From positions 1 through 64,000 of the forward strand of contig JABBOY010000018.1 of NCBI GenBank assembly GCA_012927585.1: 64,000 nucleotides of DNA. Direction: 5' to 3'. Positions 8,289 through 18,177 of this stretch are shown in pieces. Each line of letters begins with the position of its first letter. The stretch's first letter is position 1. Origin of the DNA: Glaciimonas sp. GTDB taxonomy: Bacteria; Pseudomonadota; Gammaproteobacteria; Burkholderiales; Burkholderiaceae_D. The notes below the pieces were generated by a model. The model was not told the origin of the DNA. It saw only the letters and a list, made by a program, of their open reading frames with translations, and did not search any database. The translations under genes were made by a program, and so were the position numbers.

Positions 8289-9305
8289 ATGCTTGAACAC
8301 GGCGGCAATCTGCGCGAAGCTGCAATCCGCTTTGGTCGGCCATTGCAGGATTGGCTCGACCTCTCGACCGGCATCAATCCGCATCCGTATCCCGTGCCGC
8401 AATTGACGCTTGACGCCTGGCATCGACTACCGGAAAACGATCCCGAATTGGCGCTGGCAGCGGCTGCGTATTACAACGCGCCGCTGATGTTGCCGGTGGC
8501 CGGCACGCAGGCGGCGATCCAGACTTTGCCGCGTTTGCGCTGGTTGTCAAATGGAGCATCCAGAGTGGTGGTGGCAGCGCCTTCGTATGCGGAACATGCG
8601 CACCACTGGGCGCAGCATGGACATCAGATGCAGCAAGTTCCTTACGCCGAACTGGACGCCGTGTTGAATGCGTGCGACGTGATGGTGATCTGCAATCCGA
8701 ATAACCCGACCGGTGCCACTATCGCGCCGGAACGCTTGCTGGCTTGGGCTAAACGGCTGGCATTGCGCGGCGGCTGGCTGATAGTCGACGAAGCCTTCGG
8801 CGACATGACGCCGCACAACAGCATCGCGCAATGGAGCGACCGCCCGGGCTTGATCGTGCTGCGCTCGGTCGGCAAATTTTTTGGATTAGCAGGTCTGCGA
8901 TTGGGCTTCGTCGCCGCCCGGCAGGAAACATTGACCGCGCTGGGCGACATGCTCGGCCCGTGGGCGGTCAGCGGCCCGGCGCAGCAGATCGGCCGCGCCG
9001 CGTTGATGGATCGCGCATGGCAACGTGCGATGCGCGCCGAACTGCTGCTAGCCGGCACGCGCCTGCACTCGCTGCTGGCCGGGCATGGCATTCAATCGCA
9101 CGACAGCGCGCTGTATCAATGGTGGCCGTGGCCGCAGTCACGAGCGGTAGCATTCTGGCAGCACATGGCGCGGCGCGGCATCTGGGCGCGCCTGTTTGAG
9201 AACGCCGCCCACGGCATCCGGCTCGGGCTGCCGCCGGACGACGATGGATGGCAGTGCCTGAGCGCTGCGCTCACAGAATGGAATCGGGACCAGGGCCAAC
9301 AATGA
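8289..9305 (+). CDS. cobC: Threonine-phosphate decarboxylase (aminotransferase-fold) CobC/CobD
   Basis: The 338-residue PLP enzyme of the class I/II aminotransferase fold is thought to make (R)-1-amino-2-propanol phosphate, the CbiB substrate. The N-terminus MLEHGGNLREAAIRFGRP, then LDLSTGINPHPYPVP, is typical of the CobC family. ICNPNNPTGATI near residue 138 and the PLP-lysine region RSVGKFFGLAGLRLGF near 195 are present. It starts about 30 bases after element copy B and overlaps btuF by four bases (ATGA). The gene name cobC follows Pseudomonas usage; in enteric usage this is cobD. Confidence 0.9.
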   Translation: MLEHGGNLREAAIRFGRPLQDWLDLSTGINPHPYPVPQLTLDAWHRLPENDPELALAAAAYYNAPLMLPVAGTQAAIQTLPRLRWLSNGASRVVVAAPSYAEHAHHWAQHGHQMQQVPYAELDAVLNACDVMVICNPNNPTGATIAPERLLAWAKRLALRGGWLIVDEAFGDMTPHNSIAQWSDRPGLIVLRSVGKFFGLAGLRLGFVAARQETLTALGDMLGPWAVSGPAQQIGRAALMDRAWQRAMRAELLLAGTRLHSLLAGHGIQSHDSALYQWWPWPQSRAVAFWQHMARRGIWARLFENAAHGIRLGLPPDDDGWQCLSAALTEWNRDQGQQ

Positions 9306-10204
9306 AAAATCGACTGACGCAGTTATTCCTTACACTTTGCCTGCTTTCAAGCCAGGCAATGGCGGCCATTAGCGTGCAGGACGACGCCGGCAAGACAGTG
9401 ACGCTGCAAAAACCGGCGCAGCGCGTCGTGACGCTAGCCCCGCACGTGACTGAAATGGTATTCGCGGCCGGCGGCGGCGAACGCATCGTCGGCACTGTCA
9501 GCTATAGCGATTTTCCAGCAGCCGCCAAAAGCATCCCGCAAGTCGGCGACAACCGCCAGATCGACATGGAACGGGTGATTGCACTCAAGCCAGACTTAAT
9601 TGTGGTCTGGCTGCATGGCAATGCGGAACGCCAGATCACGCAATTGCGCACACTCGGCATCCCGCTGTTTTATAGCGAGCCGCATAAGCTCAATGACATT
9701 GCCGACAACATCCTGCGCATCGGTCAATTACTGGGAACCGACCAGACGGCACAGGCAGCCGCCGCCGAACTGCGCCAGAAACTGGCAAAGCTGAAGGCGC
9801 AATACCGCAGCCGGCCGCCAGTGCGAATGTTTTACCAAGTCTGGGACAAGCCCTTGTACACGCTCAACGGCCAACACATCCTGAGCGACGCGATGCGCCT
9901 GTGCGGCGGCGAAAACATCTTTGCCGACATGACGGTCACCGCGCCCAATGTCAGTATTGAAGCGGTGCTGCAAGAAAATCCTGAAGCCATTTTCAGCGGC
10001 GACCAACGCAATCAGCGTACTCAACCCAGCGGCGGCGGCGTCACTTTGTGGCAGCGCTACAGCACCATGACGGCAGTGCAGCGCGGTAATTTGTTTTCAC
10101 TCGACGGCGACCTGCTCAGCCGCGCCGGTCCGCGCATGATCGACGGCGCGGCGGCACTATGCGAAAAACTCGAACTGGCACGCCAACACCGAAAGATCCA
10201 GTAA
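9302..10204 (+). CDS. btuF: Periplasmic cobalamin-binding protein BtuF
   Basis: The 300-residue class III solute-binding protein delivers cobalamin to BtuCD. A signal peptide ([20 protein letters not shown]) is followed by mature [20 protein letters not shown]. The fold signatures [20 protein letters not shown] and [13 protein letters not shown] are visible. Start ATG overlaps the cobC stop. The permease and ATPase are encoded 3.4 kb upstream, separated by cobU-cbiB-cobC, so transport and salvage genes are interleaved. Confidence 0.9.
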   Translation: MKNRLTQLFLTLCLLSSQAMAAISVQDDAGKTVTLQKPAQRVVTLAPHVTEMVFAAGGGERIVGTVSYSDFPAAAKSIPQVGDNRQIDMERVIALKPDLIVVWLHGNAERQITQLRTLGIPLFYSEPHKLNDIADNILRIGQLLGTDQTAQAAAAELRQKLAKLKAQYRSRPPVRMFYQVWDKPLYTLNGQHILSDAMRLCGGENIFADMTVTAPNVSIEAVLQENPEAIFSGDQRNQRTQPSGGGVTLWQRYSTMTAVQRGNLFSLDGDLLSRAGPRMIDGAAALCEKLELARQHRKIQ

Positions 10205-11697
10205 TGACGAATCAAGCCACAACAAATTTTCCTTTTCCGTATCGTACTTTGATGGTGCAAGGCACCACCTCCGACGCTGGCAAATCCACCGTAGTGGCAG
10301 CACTGTGCCGCCTGCTGGCGCGTGAAAAAGTGCGAGTGGTGCCGTTCAAACCGCAGAACATGGCCCTGAACAGCGCAGTCACTGCCGACGGCGGCGAGAT
10401 TGGCCGCGCCCAGGCCTTGCAGGCGCGGGCCGCAGGGTTGGAGCCGCATACCGACATGAACCCGGTGTTGCTAAAACCTTCCAGCGACACCGGCGCGCAA
10501 GTCATCATCCACGGCCTGGTGCGCACCGACATGAACGCAAGCGATTATCACCAGTACAAGACGATCGCGATGGCAGCGGTACTGGAATCGCACCAGCGCC
10601 TGCTGGCCGGCTATGAAGTGGTGCTGGTCGAAGGCGCGGGCAGCCCGGCCGAAATCAATCTGCGCGAGCGCGACATCGCCAACATGGGCTTTGCCGAAGC
10701 AGTCGATTGCCCGGTGATTCTGGTGGCCGACATCGACCGAGGCGGCGTCTTCGCGCATTTTGTCGGCACCCTGGCCTGCCTGTCGGACAGCGAACGCGCG
10801 CGCATCATCGGCTTCGTGATCAACCGTTTTCGCGGCGACATCAGCCTGCTCGAACCCGGCCTGGACTGGCTGGAGCAGCAAACCGGCAAGCCGGTGCTGG
10901 CGGTCTTACCGTACCTGCACGGATTATTCCTGGACGCCGAAGACGCAATCCAGCCGGGCCAGACCGCAGGCGGAAAATTCCGCGTCGTGGTACCGGTATT
11001 TCCCCGCATTTCCAATCACACCGATTTCGATGCGCTGCGTGCCCATCCCGACATCGATCTGATCTTCGTCGGCCCCGGTCACGCGATCCCGGCCGCCGAC
11101 CTGATCATCTTGCCCGGCAGCAAAAATACCCGCGCCGATCTCGACTGGTTGAAAGCGCAAGGCTGGCAAGATACATTGGTCAAGCACTTGCGCTACGGCG
11201 GCAAGCTGATCGGCATCTGCGGCGGCTTCCAGATGCTGGGCCAAAGCGTAACCGACCCGCACGGTGTCGAAGGCGTGGCAGGCGTCACACCAGCACTAGG
11301 CTTGCTCGATATCGACACCCTGTTAACCAAAGACAAGCATTTATCGCAAGCCGCCGGTCACTGCGTGTTCGGCGACGTCGAAGCATGTATTCCGGTGGCT
11401 GGCTACGAAATCCATATGGGAATTTCGCACGGTGCAGCATTGGCGCGCCCAGCCTTCGTCATCAACGCTGGTGGTCAAACGCGACCGGAAGGCGCCCGTT
11501 CAACCGACGACCAAATCATGGGCACCTACCTGCACGGCCTGTTCGACAGCCCCGCCGCCTGCGCCGCCCTGCTGCGCTGGGCAGGACTGGAAACGGACAA
11601 CAGCGTCGATCTCGGACAGCTGCGCGAACAGAGCCTGGACCGCATCGCCGACGCCAGCGCACCTTTACTGGCGGCGATACTGCACCATGTGAAATAA
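10204..11697 (+). CDS. cobQ: Cobyric acid synthase CobQ
   Basis: The 497-residue glutamine-dependent amidotransferase amidates adenosylcobyrinate side chains. The N-terminal dethiobiotin-synthase-like ATP domain has [20 protein letters not shown] and [20 protein letters not shown]. The C-terminal class I glutaminase domain has [10 protein letters not shown] (nucleophile Cys) and a late [11 protein letters not shown] with the catalytic His. The start shares one base with the btuF stop (TAATG). Amidation is a late de novo step. The upstream corrin-ring genes are not here, so either they are elsewhere or CobQ serves salvage of cobyrinate forms. Confidence 0.94.
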   Translation: MTNQATTNFPFPYRTLMVQGTTSDAGKSTVVAALCRLLAREKVRVVPFKPQNMALNSAVTADGGEIGRAQALQARAAGLEPHTDMNPVLLKPSSDTGAQVIIHGLVRTDMNASDYHQYKTIAMAAVLESHQRLLAGYEVVLVEGAGSPAEINLRERDIANMGFAEAVDCPVILVADIDRGGVFAHFVGTLACLSDSERARIIGFVINRFRGDISLLEPGLDWLEQQTGKPVLAVLPYLHGLFLDAEDAIQPGQTAGGKFRVVVPVFPRISNHTDFDALRAHPDIDLIFVGPGHAIPAADLIILPGSKNTRADLDWLKAQGWQDTLVKHLRYGGKLIGICGGFQMLGQSVTDPHGVEGVAGVTPALGLLDIDTLLTKDKHLSQAAGHCVFGDVEACIPVAGYEIHMGISHGAALARPAFVINAGGQTRPEGARSTDDQIMGTYLHGLFDSPAACAALLRWAGLETDNSVDLGQLREQSLDRIADASAPLLAAILHHVK

Positions 11698-11706
11698 TTA
11701 TTCTAC

Positions 11707-11769
11707 GGGGTATATCTAATAACGTACCCTTATCCGCTTGTTTTAAATGGCATTATAAAAATACACGTC
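11707..11769 (+). repeat. 64-bp dispersed intergenic element, copy C
   Basis: Begins GGGGTATATCTAATAACG, has core CCTTATCCGCTTGTTTTAAA and ends TAAAAATACACGTC. It starts nine bases after the cobQ stop. Alignment to copy B is good at both ends. Confidence 0.65.
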
Positions 11770-12281
11770 TTTTGTGCAAAATAAATTTTGTAGGAATCCC
11801 ATAAACGCAGCCCTTGCAGGGCGCGTATCCGCCGGCACGCAGATACCGGGGCGCAGTCGCGGTGCACCCAACTAAACCCCTGCTACCCATTGCGCCGCAT
11901 ACCTATGCAACATGACGTTTTCCACTTATTGGCATCACGCATCGAAGGCTAGGCCACGCGACCCAGATGATCCGATTACACGGCGCAATGCCTTACAGCC
12001 TTGCAGGTTTTATTGATGCGGACTAAATTGACTACAATCTGTTTGATTTCTCTCAATCGGGGCATTTTGAAATCGAACAAGATAATCTCAAAAAAAATAA
12101 AAAAATACTCTGCATGCTGCGTTTCATTGAAATCAATCCAGGCGGCCGCCACACCGCCCACCTCGGTAGTGTGCGGTTGCACACGGCAGTGCGAGATTCA
12201 CTAGTGGCGAGAGGACGGCTGCAACAAAGGATGCTCGATCGGCAATTCCGCCTGTCAGGTCCCAAACGGAAGGAGTTTGAT
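11770..12281. other. Gene-free stretch between cobQ and the HiPIP gene
   Basis: No convincing coding frame, RNA gene or riboswitch was seen. The last bases hold the ribosome-binding site AAGGAG eight bases before the HiPIP start. An A-rich run followed by ATACTCTGC near 12080-12110 vaguely recalls an end of the dispersed element but has no core. Confidence 0.5.
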
Positions 12282-12728
12282 ATGAACTGGAAAATCATTG
12301 AACATAACTGGAAGCAGTTTAAAAACACGGTAAAAAAACAACGCGGCCAGACCCAGGAAGCATCGCCCAAAAATGAACCCCCGATAATGTTGGAACAGAT
12401 CCCGCCGCGCAGAGTTGTTCTGCGCGGAGCTCTGGCTGTTGGTTGTACTCTGTGGCTGCCGGTCGCGCTTTCAGGGTGTAATTCAAAGAAAGACATGAAC
12501 TCAAGCAGTTCGGCGCCGGCCAGCTCACCAGCTACCGGCACCGGTTCCGCCGCACCTATGGCGACTACGAAAGTGCCACAGGTAAGCGTGCAGTACCAGA
12601 CTCAACCAAAAGGCGATCAGAAGTGCAGCGGATGTCAGAATTTCATTGCCGAGTCGAATACCTGCAAGCTGGTGGATGGCCAGATCAGCCCCGAGGGCTG
12701 GTGCAGCCTGTGGGTCAAGACGGCTTGA
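12282..12728 (+). CDS. High-potential iron-sulfur protein (HiPIP) with Tat signal and CsbD-like N-terminus
   Basis: The 148-residue protein ends in a HiPIP domain. Four cysteines, CSGC then NTC then GWC, have the spacing that binds one [4Fe-4S] cluster, and WCSLW closes the domain. The segment RRVVLRGALAVGCTLWLPVA is a twin-arginine signal, so the folded protein is exported to the periplasm as a soluble electron carrier. Before the Tat signal lie about 45 residues whose start (MNWKIIEHNWKQFKNTVKKQ) resembles the CsbD stress-protein N-terminus (MNWD.IEGNWKQFKGKVKE). A strong AAGGAG before this ATG supports the long form. A bidirectional terminator follows. Confidence 0.85.
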   Translation: MNWKIIEHNWKQFKNTVKKQRGQTQEASPKNEPPIMLEQIPPRRVVLRGALAVGCTLWLPVALSGCNSKKDMNSSSSAPASSPATGTGSAAPMATTKVPQVSVQYQTQPKGDQKCSGCQNFIAESNTCKLVDGQISPEGWCSLWVKTA

Positions 12729-12812
12729 GCCGTTACTTCATGGAGCGTGCAAGGCACAATTCGCAGGCTAATGTATGCTTGTCCGGCTAGCCGCGATAAC
12801 GTCAGGCAAAAA

Positions 12813-12843
12813 TAAAAAAAGGAAGCTTGATAGCTTCCTTTTA
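12813..12843. terminator. Bidirectional terminator between HiPIP and tRNA-Gly genes
   Basis: AAAAAAAGGAAGC and GCTTCCTTTT form a stem around TTGATA, with A and T runs on either side, so it can end transcripts from both directions. Confidence 0.8.
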
Positions 12844-12848
12844 TAAAC

Positions 12849-12924
12849 TGGAGCGGGAGAAGAGTCTCGAACTCTCGACCTTAACCTTGGCAAGGTTACG
12901 CTCTACCAACTGAGCTACTCCCGC
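12849..12924 (-). tRNA. tRNA-Gly(GCC), copy 3 in transcription order
   Basis: The 76-nt gene includes encoded CCA. Acceptor GCGGGAG pairs with CTCCCGC, the D-arm is GCTCAGTTGGTAGAGC, anticodon loop TTGCCAA sits in an AACC/GGTT stem and the T-arm loop is TTCGAGA. Sequence is identical to the two neighbouring copies. Confidence 0.96.
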
Positions 12925-12962
12925 ATTTTTTATTACCTTGCTTCCACTGCTACTTTTAAAAC

Positions 12963-13038
12963 TGGAGCGGGAGAAGAGTCTCGAACTCTCGACCTTAACC
13001 TTGGCAAGGTTACGCTCTACCAACTGAGCTACTCCCGC
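12963..13038 (-). tRNA. tRNA-Gly(GCC), copy 2
   Basis: Identical in sequence to the flanking copies. The 38-base spacers on either side differ at one position, so the array is a recent tandem duplication of a 114-bp unit. Confidence 0.96.
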
Positions 13039-13076
13039 ATTTTTTATTGCCTTGCTTCCACTGCTACTTTTAAAAC

Positions 13077-13152
13077 TGGAGCGGGAGAAGAGTCTCGAAC
13101 TCTCGACCTTAACCTTGGCAAGGTTACGCTCTACCAACTGAGCTACTCCCGC
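13077..13152 (-). tRNA. tRNA-Gly(GCC), copy 1
   Basis: First of the three in transcription order, about 50 bases downstream of pgsA on the same strand, so it may be partly co-transcribed with uvrC-pgsA. Same cloverleaf and GCC anticodon as the others. Confidence 0.96.
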
Positions 13153-13201
13153 ATTCACAACAGCCGCACATTATATAATACGCAAATTGCTTGTCAAGAA
13201 C

Positions 13202-13786
13202 TTAGAGTAATTTACCGGCGTTTTCTTTGATGAGCGGCCACGCGCGGCGCATATAATAAAACATCGACCACACCGTAAGAACCGCTGCCACGACCATCAA
13301 CCAGGCGCCAAACAAGCGCGTGTCGATTACACCAAACAGGTCATCGTAATAAAGCAGCATGGGGATGGCAATCATTTGTGCCGCGGTTTTTATTTTTCCC
13401 AGAGAGCTTACTGCAACTGATTTGGAAGCACCGATCTGGGCCATCCACTCGCGCAACGCTGAGATAGTGATTTCCCGCCCGATAATGATAAACGCAATCA
13501 CTGCGTCGACACGATTCAGGTGCACCAGTATCAGCAATGCACCCGCTACCATCAGCTTGTCCGCCACCGGGTCCAGAAAGGCGCCAAATGCAGAAGTCTG
13601 ATTCCAGCGGCGAGCCAGAAAACCGTCCAACCAATCCGTCACGGCAGCCACGATGAATATGAGCGTTGAAGCCAAGCCTTGAGCGTCGGGCGACAACATT
13701 GCGTGGGGCAAATAAAAGACGCCGACCACCAGTGGAATCAGCGCAACGCGCAACCAGGTAAGAAAAATAGGAATGTTGAGTGGCAT
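13202..13786 (-). CDS. pgsA: CDP-diacylglycerol--glycerol-3-phosphate 3-phosphatidyltransferase
   Basis: The 194-residue inner-membrane enzyme makes phosphatidylglycerol phosphate. The CDP-alcohol phosphotransferase motif DG..AR........G...D...D is visible in DWLDGFLARRW and GAFLDPVADKLMVAG near residues 50-80. Hydrophobic helices fill the rest. The N-terminus MPLNIPIFLTWLRVALIPLV is typical. It lies just downstream of uvrC, a common uvrC-pgsA-tRNA-Gly arrangement in betaproteobacteria. Confidence 0.95.
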   Translation of the reverse strand: MPLNIPIFLTWLRVALIPLVVGVFYLPHAMLSPDAQGLASTLIFIVAAVTDWLDGFLARRWNQTSAFGAFLDPVADKLMVAGALLILVHLNRVDAVIAFIIIGREITISALREWMAQIGASKSVAVSSLGKIKTAAQMIAIPMLLYYDDLFGVIDTRLFGAWLMVVAAVLTVWSMFYYMRRAWPLIKENAGKLL

Positions 13787-13849
13787 AAGTTTATCTTTTG
13801 ATTCCTATCTTAATATGCGAATTACGGATAAGGAAATCCAGCGGCCGAT

Positions 13850-15706
13850 TCAGTGCAGTTGCTTGTATATTTCTTCTGCCAGTTGTCGCGAAATGCCATC
13901 GACCGAAGCAAGATCATCCACGCTAGCGTCTACCACGCCACGCAGACCGCCGAATCGTATCAGAAGTTTTTGGCGCCGTTTAGCACCGATCCCTTCAATT
14001 TCTTCCAGGCGCGAAGTCTGGCGCGTCTTGGCACGTTTGGCTCGCATGCCGGTAATGGCAAAACGATGCGCTTCATCCCTGATTTGCGCCACCAGCATCA
14101 GGGCGGCAGATTCGCGCCCTAGTTCCTGCGGCCCACGGCCGTCAACGAACACCAGCGTTTCCAGTCCGACTTTACGGCCCTCTCCTTTGGCAACGCCGAC
14201 TATCAAACTGATATCGAGTCCCAACTCGCTAAACACTTGCCGCGCCATTTCAACTTGCCCTTTGCCACCATCAATCAACACCACATCCGGCATTATGCCG
14301 TCGCCATTGGCAATTTTCTCGTAACGCCGCTTTAATACCTGACGCATTGCTGCGTAATCGTCGCCAGGCGTAATGTCGGCGATGTTGTAGCGCCGATATT
14401 CGCCATTTTGCATCGCGTGATGCTGGAACACCACGCACGATGCCTGGGTCGCTTCGCCTTGCGTGTGACTGATATCGAAGCATTCGATGCGCAACGCATC
14501 AATGTCGGCAATATCGATGCCCAGCACATCAACCAGCATGCGGGTGCGCGTTTGCTGCGAGCCCTGTTCCGAGAGCAAGCGCGCAAGCGATATTTCGGCT
14601 CCTTTGGCAGCCATTTCCAGCCATTGATGGCGCTGCCCGTGCGGCTGAAACAACAGGTTGATCCGATGGCCGCATTGCTCCATCAGCGCCACCATCAAAG
14701 CCGGCTCATCAAATTCAATGCTCAGGATCAACGTTCCGGGAATAAATTTTTCGAGGTAATGCTGGGCCAGAAATGCCTTTAAAACCTCAACTTCCAGCGT
14801 CTCCCCGGCACTCACGGCGGCGTTCTCGACCTGGATCGGGAAATACGCGCGGTCGCCAAGATGACGTCCGCCCCGCACCATGGCCAGATTGACACAGGCG
14901 CGTCCACCCTGCACCAGCACCGCGATGATATCGATATCGCTATCGTCGGTACTCTCCATACTTTGCTGGTGCAACACGCGCGACAAGGCATTCATTTGAT
15001 TGCGTACTGCCGCGGCCTGCTCAAACTTGAGTTCAGCGGCAAACGCATGCATTTTTGCTTCCAGCGTCTGCAGCACTTCAGACTGCCTGCCGCGCAGGAA
15101 CTTGGCTGCGTTCTCGACATCTATCAGGTAATCCTCCTGCGCAATAATATTTACGCAAGGCGCGCTGCAACGGTGGATTTGATGCAACAGGCAAGGCCGG
15201 GTGCGGTTGGCAAACACGCTATCTTCACAAGTGCGCAACTGGAATACTTTTTGCAGGATTTGCATCGATTCCCTGACCGCCCAAGCGCTCGGGAACGGTC
15301 CGAAATATTGGCTTTTCTTGTCGACCGCACCCCGGTAATACGCCATCCGCGGCACATTCTGTGCGCTGATCTTCAAATAAGGATACGACTTGTCGTCGCG
15401 AAACAGAATATTGAAGCGCGGCTGCAGCGATTTGATCAGATTGTTTTCGAGAATCAGCGCTTCGGCCTCGCTACGGGTCACCGTAGTTTCCAGCCGCGCA
15501 ATGCGCTCGACCATCATTGCGGTGCGTGGGCTGGCGAGGTTTTTTAGAAAATAACTAGCAACACGTTTTTTCAGGTCACGCGCCTTGCCAACATACAACA
15601 CCTTATCTTCCGCATCGAAATAGCGATACACGCCGGGCAAATGCGGCAGTTTGGCAACTGTTTCCAAAACGAGATCACGGGGAAGTGGAACAACATTTTC
15701 GGTCAT
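13850..15706 (-). CDS. uvrC: Excinuclease ABC subunit C
   Basis: The 618-residue UvrC makes both incisions in nucleotide-excision repair. The GIY-YIG nuclease domain ([22 protein letters not shown]) is at the start, the UVR helix region ([15 protein letters not shown]) near residue 215, the RNase H-like endonuclease half ([10 protein letters not shown]) near 475, and helix-hairpin-helix motifs ([16 protein letters not shown]) at the end. The ATG at 15706 is preferred; an upstream in-frame TTG would add 11 residues with no supporting homology recalled. Confidence 0.95.
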   Translation of the reverse strand: MTENVVPLPRDLVLETVAKLPHLPGVYRYFDAEDKVLYVGKARDLKKRVASYFLKNLASPRTAMMVERIARLETTVTRSEAEALILENNLIKSLQPRFNILFRDDKSYPYLKISAQNVPRMAYYRGAVDKKSQYFGPFPSAWAVRESMQILQKVFQLRTCEDSVFANRTRPCLLHQIHRCSAPCVNIIAQEDYLIDVENAAKFLRGRQSEVLQTLEAKMHAFAAELKFEQAAAVRNQMNALSRVLHQQSMESTDDSDIDIIAVLVQGGRACVNLAMVRGGRHLGDRAYFPIQVENAAVSAGETLEVEVLKAFLAQHYLEKFIPGTLILSIEFDEPALMVALMEQCGHRINLLFQPHGQRHQWLEMAAKGAEISLARLLSEQGSQQTRTRMLVDVLGIDIADIDALRIECFDISHTQGEATQASCVVFQHHAMQNGEYRRYNIADITPGDDYAAMRQVLKRRYEKIANGDGIMPDVVLIDGGKGQVEMARQVFSELGLDISLIVGVAKGEGRKVGLETLVFVDGRGPQELGRESAALMLVAQIRDEAHRFAITGMRAKRAKTRQTSRLEEIEGIGAKRRQKLLIRFGGLRGVVDASVDDLASVDGISRQLAEEIYKQLH

Positions 15707-15780
15707 CGCGAGGACATGAATACGTAATGTGTCAGTCAAGAACAGTGTTTATACGGCACCAGAAAATAAAAAATACTAAG

Positions 15781-15844
15781 GCATGTACATCAATAAATAA
15801 TACTACTACCGCATTAATTCATGGCGGTAAAAAATATACTCTCT
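15781..15844. repeat. 64-bp dispersed intergenic element, copy D
   Basis: The core TACCGC and GGCGGTA form a clear hairpin, and the right end AAAAAATATACTCTC matches the family end. The left end is degenerate. It sits between nagZ and uvrC, which point the same way. Confidence 0.6.
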
Positions 15845-15855
15845 ATAAATACCAT

Positions 15856-16935
15856 TTATAGCGATTTCATCAGGACAAGCGCAGCCTGGTAACGCGCATC
15901 CTGTTGCAAGTTCTGCCAATCCAGCGCCGGCCCAGCCGGCAACATGGCTGCCAGGCGCGCCGCCGAACGTGCAGCAGCGGTACGCGCTATTAGGCTGGTG
16001 CCAGTCTTGATCCCAGCCAGCAGCTGATCTGCCTTGTCGGGCGCATTGCAGATCAGCACTACATCGCAACCTGCTTTCAGCGCTGCCTTGGCGCCGTCGA
16101 GTACGCTGCCGGCCACGCTGGCGCCTTCCATGCTCAGATCATCGCTGAAAATAGCGCCTTCGAAACCCATTTTATTGCGCAGCATCGACAACCATTTTTT
16201 TGAAAAACAGGCTGGATGCTTGTCCACCTTGGGATAGATTACATGTGCCGGCATCACTGCCGACAAGCTCATGCCGAGCCAATTGTAAGGCGCAGCATCT
16301 TCCGCCAGAATCGCCTGCAGCGATCGCTCGTCAACCGGAATGGCGACATGCGAATCGGCCTGGACAAAGCCGTGGCCGGGAAAATGCTTGCCGCAATTGG
16401 CCATGCCAGCGAGCAGCAGGCCATGATTCAGGCTCTTCGCCAGCAACGTGACCACCCGCGCATCGTGATGGAAGGCACGGTCGCCGATCACGCTGGATGC
16501 GCCATGGTCCAGATCCAGCACTGGGGTGAAGGACATGTCGACGCCGCAAGCGCGCAGCTCAGTAGCAAGAATATAGCCCACCGCAGTAGCAACATTGGTG
16601 GCCTGCAAAACATCACGCTCCCACAAAGCGCCTAAAGTCCGCATCGCCGGCAACTTTGTAAAGCCACCGGTCTTGAAACGCTGCACGCGTCCGCCTTCGT
16701 GATCGACCGCAATCAATAAGCCTGGGCGGGCCGCATGGATCGCTGCAGTCAATGCGGTCAATTGCTTACGGTTGATGTAATTGCGCGCGAACAATATGAC
16801 ACCGCCAGTCTGCGGATGCCGGATGCGGCGGATGTCATCGGCTGCCAGCGTAGTGCCGACGACATCGAGCATGATGGGGCCAAAAGTAGCGGCCAAGGAA
16901 GATGCGATGAAATCTGCCTTACGAATTGTTCTCAT
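15856..16935 (-). CDS. nagZ: Beta-N-acetylhexosaminidase NagZ
   Basis: The 359-residue GH3 enzyme removes GlcNAc from anhydro-muropeptides in cytoplasmic peptidoglycan recycling. The signature CGKHFPGHGFVQADSHVAIP near residue 180 carries the catalytic His loop. LIAVDHEGGRVQRF near 95 and AIFSDDLSMEG (nucleophile Asp) near 265 are present. It follows acpS by about 30 bases on the same strand, the usual pdxJ-acpS-nagZ order. Confidence 0.95.
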   Translation of the reverse strand: MRTIRKADFIASSLAATFGPIMLDVVGTTLAADDIRRIRHPQTGGVILFARNYINRKQLTALTAAIHAARPGLLIAVDHEGGRVQRFKTGGFTKLPAMRTLGALWERDVLQATNVATAVGYILATELRACGVDMSFTPVLDLDHGASSVIGDRAFHHDARVVTLLAKSLNHGLLLAGMANCGKHFPGHGFVQADSHVAIPVDERSLQAILAEDAAPYNWLGMSLSAVMPAHVIYPKVDKHPACFSKKWLSMLRNKMGFEGAIFSDDLSMEGASVAGSVLDGAKAALKAGCDVVLICNAPDKADQLLAGIKTGTSLIARTAAARSAARLAAMLPAGPALDWQNLQQDARYQAALVLMKSL

Positions 16936-16965
16936 GTTTTTCCTACGTTTTTTGTGCGTTTATTT

Positions 16966-17358
16966 TTACGTTTTTTCTACCACCACGAAGGCGACCGCAT
17001 AATCAGTCTCGTCGGTAATCGAGACTTGGGCCGCCAACCGGTTGCTGTCCATGAATTCCTTGAGCGCACCGCTGACGACAACGACGGGCTTGCCGCTCGG
17101 TGCATTGAGCGTCTGCATCGCACGCCAAGTCATAGGTGTGCACATGCCGAGGCCGACTGCCTTGGAAAACGCTTCCTTGGCCGCAAAACGGGTAGCCAGG
17201 AAACGAATGCCACGCGCAGTGAATTGCTGTTTACGCTGATGATATTTTTCCAGCTCCAGCGGACCGAGAATTTTTTCCGCAAAGCGCTCGCCATTGCGCT
17301 CCAGTGCAGCCTCGATCCGCTGGATGCGGATGATGTCGGTGCCGATTCCGAAAATCAT
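16966..17358 (-). CDS. acpS: Holo-[acyl-carrier-protein] synthase
   Basis: This 130-residue phosphopantetheinyl transferase activates AcpP. The motif [15 protein letters not shown] is at the N-terminus and [16 protein letters not shown] near residue 55, carrying the Mg-binding Asp and Glu. The ATG giving MIFGIGTDI is chosen to match family length; an 11-residue upstream extension is open but unneeded. It follows pdxJ with a short gap. Confidence 0.95.
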   Translation of the reverse strand: MIFGIGTDIIRIQRIEAALERNGERFAEKILGPLELEKYHQRKQQFTARGIRFLATRFAAKEAFSKAVGLGMCTPMTWRAMQTLNAPSGKPVVVVSGALKEFMDSNRLAAQVSITDETDYAVAFVVVEKT

Positions 17359-17381
17359 TTTTGACCCATCCGTTATTGCAC

Positions 17382-18155
17382 CTACTCGCACACTTGCAGT
17401 GCAGCCAGACGCGCTTGCGCCATGATTGCCTTCATTTCGCCCACCGCTGCTTTCCAGCCGACGAATACCGCATGGGCCACGATAGCATGACCGATGTTCA
17501 GCTCGGCAATTCCGGTAATGGCAGCGATCGCTTGCACATTGGTGTAATGCAGGCCGTGACCGGCATTGACTTGCATGCCGCGCCTGCTGCCATCCAGCAC
17601 GCCTTCCTTTACCCGTGCCAATTCTTTAATCTGCTCTTCTTGCGTGTGCGCGTCGGCGTAGCGACCGGTGTGCAGTTCAATCACTGGCGCGCCGACTTGC
17701 GCGGCCGCTGCAATCTGTTCCGGGTCAGGATCGATGAACAGGCTCACACGAATATTTTCCGCCTGCAACTGGAGTATTGCAGCTTTGATCTGTGTGAAGT
17801 AACGCACCACATCAAGCCCACCTTCGGTAGTCACTTCGGCGCGCCGCTCGGGTACCAGACAAACGTCCTGCGGCTTGATGCGACAGGCGAAATCAATCAT
17901 CTGGGAAGTGACTGCGGATTCAAGATTCATACGCGTCAGCAGTAGCGGCCGGATCGCTATCACGTCGGCATCTTTGATGTGCCGTCGATCCTCACGCAAA
18001 TGCAGGGTAATGGAATCAGCGCCAGCCTCTTCTGCCCATAATGCAGCACGTATGGGATCAGGATAAATGGTGCCGCGCGCATTGCGCAAGGTTGCGACGT
18101 GATCGATATTGACGCCTAAATCGATGATTTGACTGCTCGGTTGCAAAAAGCTCAT
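17382..18155 (-). CDS. pdxJ: Pyridoxine 5'-phosphate synthase
   Basis: This 257-residue TIM-barrel enzyme condenses 1-deoxy-xylulose-5-phosphate with 3-amino-2-oxopropyl phosphate. [17 protein letters not shown] near residue 13 holds the catalytic His region, and [28 protein letters not shown] and [10 protein letters not shown] are family signatures. It stands between recO and acpS, all on the minus strand. Confidence 0.95.
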   Translation of the reverse strand: MSFLQPSSQIIDLGVNIDHVATLRNARGTIYPDPIRAALWAEEAGADSITLHLREDRRHIKDADVIAIRPLLLTRMNLESAVTSQMIDFACRIKPQDVCLVPERRAEVTTEGGLDVVRYFTQIKAAILQLQAENIRVSLFIDPDPEQIAAAAQVGAPVIELHTGRYADAHTQEEQIKELARVKEGVLDGSRRGMQVNAGHGLHYTNVQAIAAITGIAELNIGHAIVAHAVFVGWKAAVGEMKAIMAQARLAALQVCE

Positions 18156-18177
18156 GGGAGTGCCGACTATGGTTGAC

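Noticed and set aside
10707-11804. Plus-strand open frame of 365 residues inside cobQ
   Set aside because: Arg-rich out-of-frame reading of cobQ, which has clear domains in its own frame.
12841-13158. Open frame of 105 residues with three near-identical repeats, and the possibility of a CRISPR-like array
   Set aside because: It is an accidental translation of the three tandem tRNA-Gly genes; the spacers are near-identical, which rules out CRISPR.
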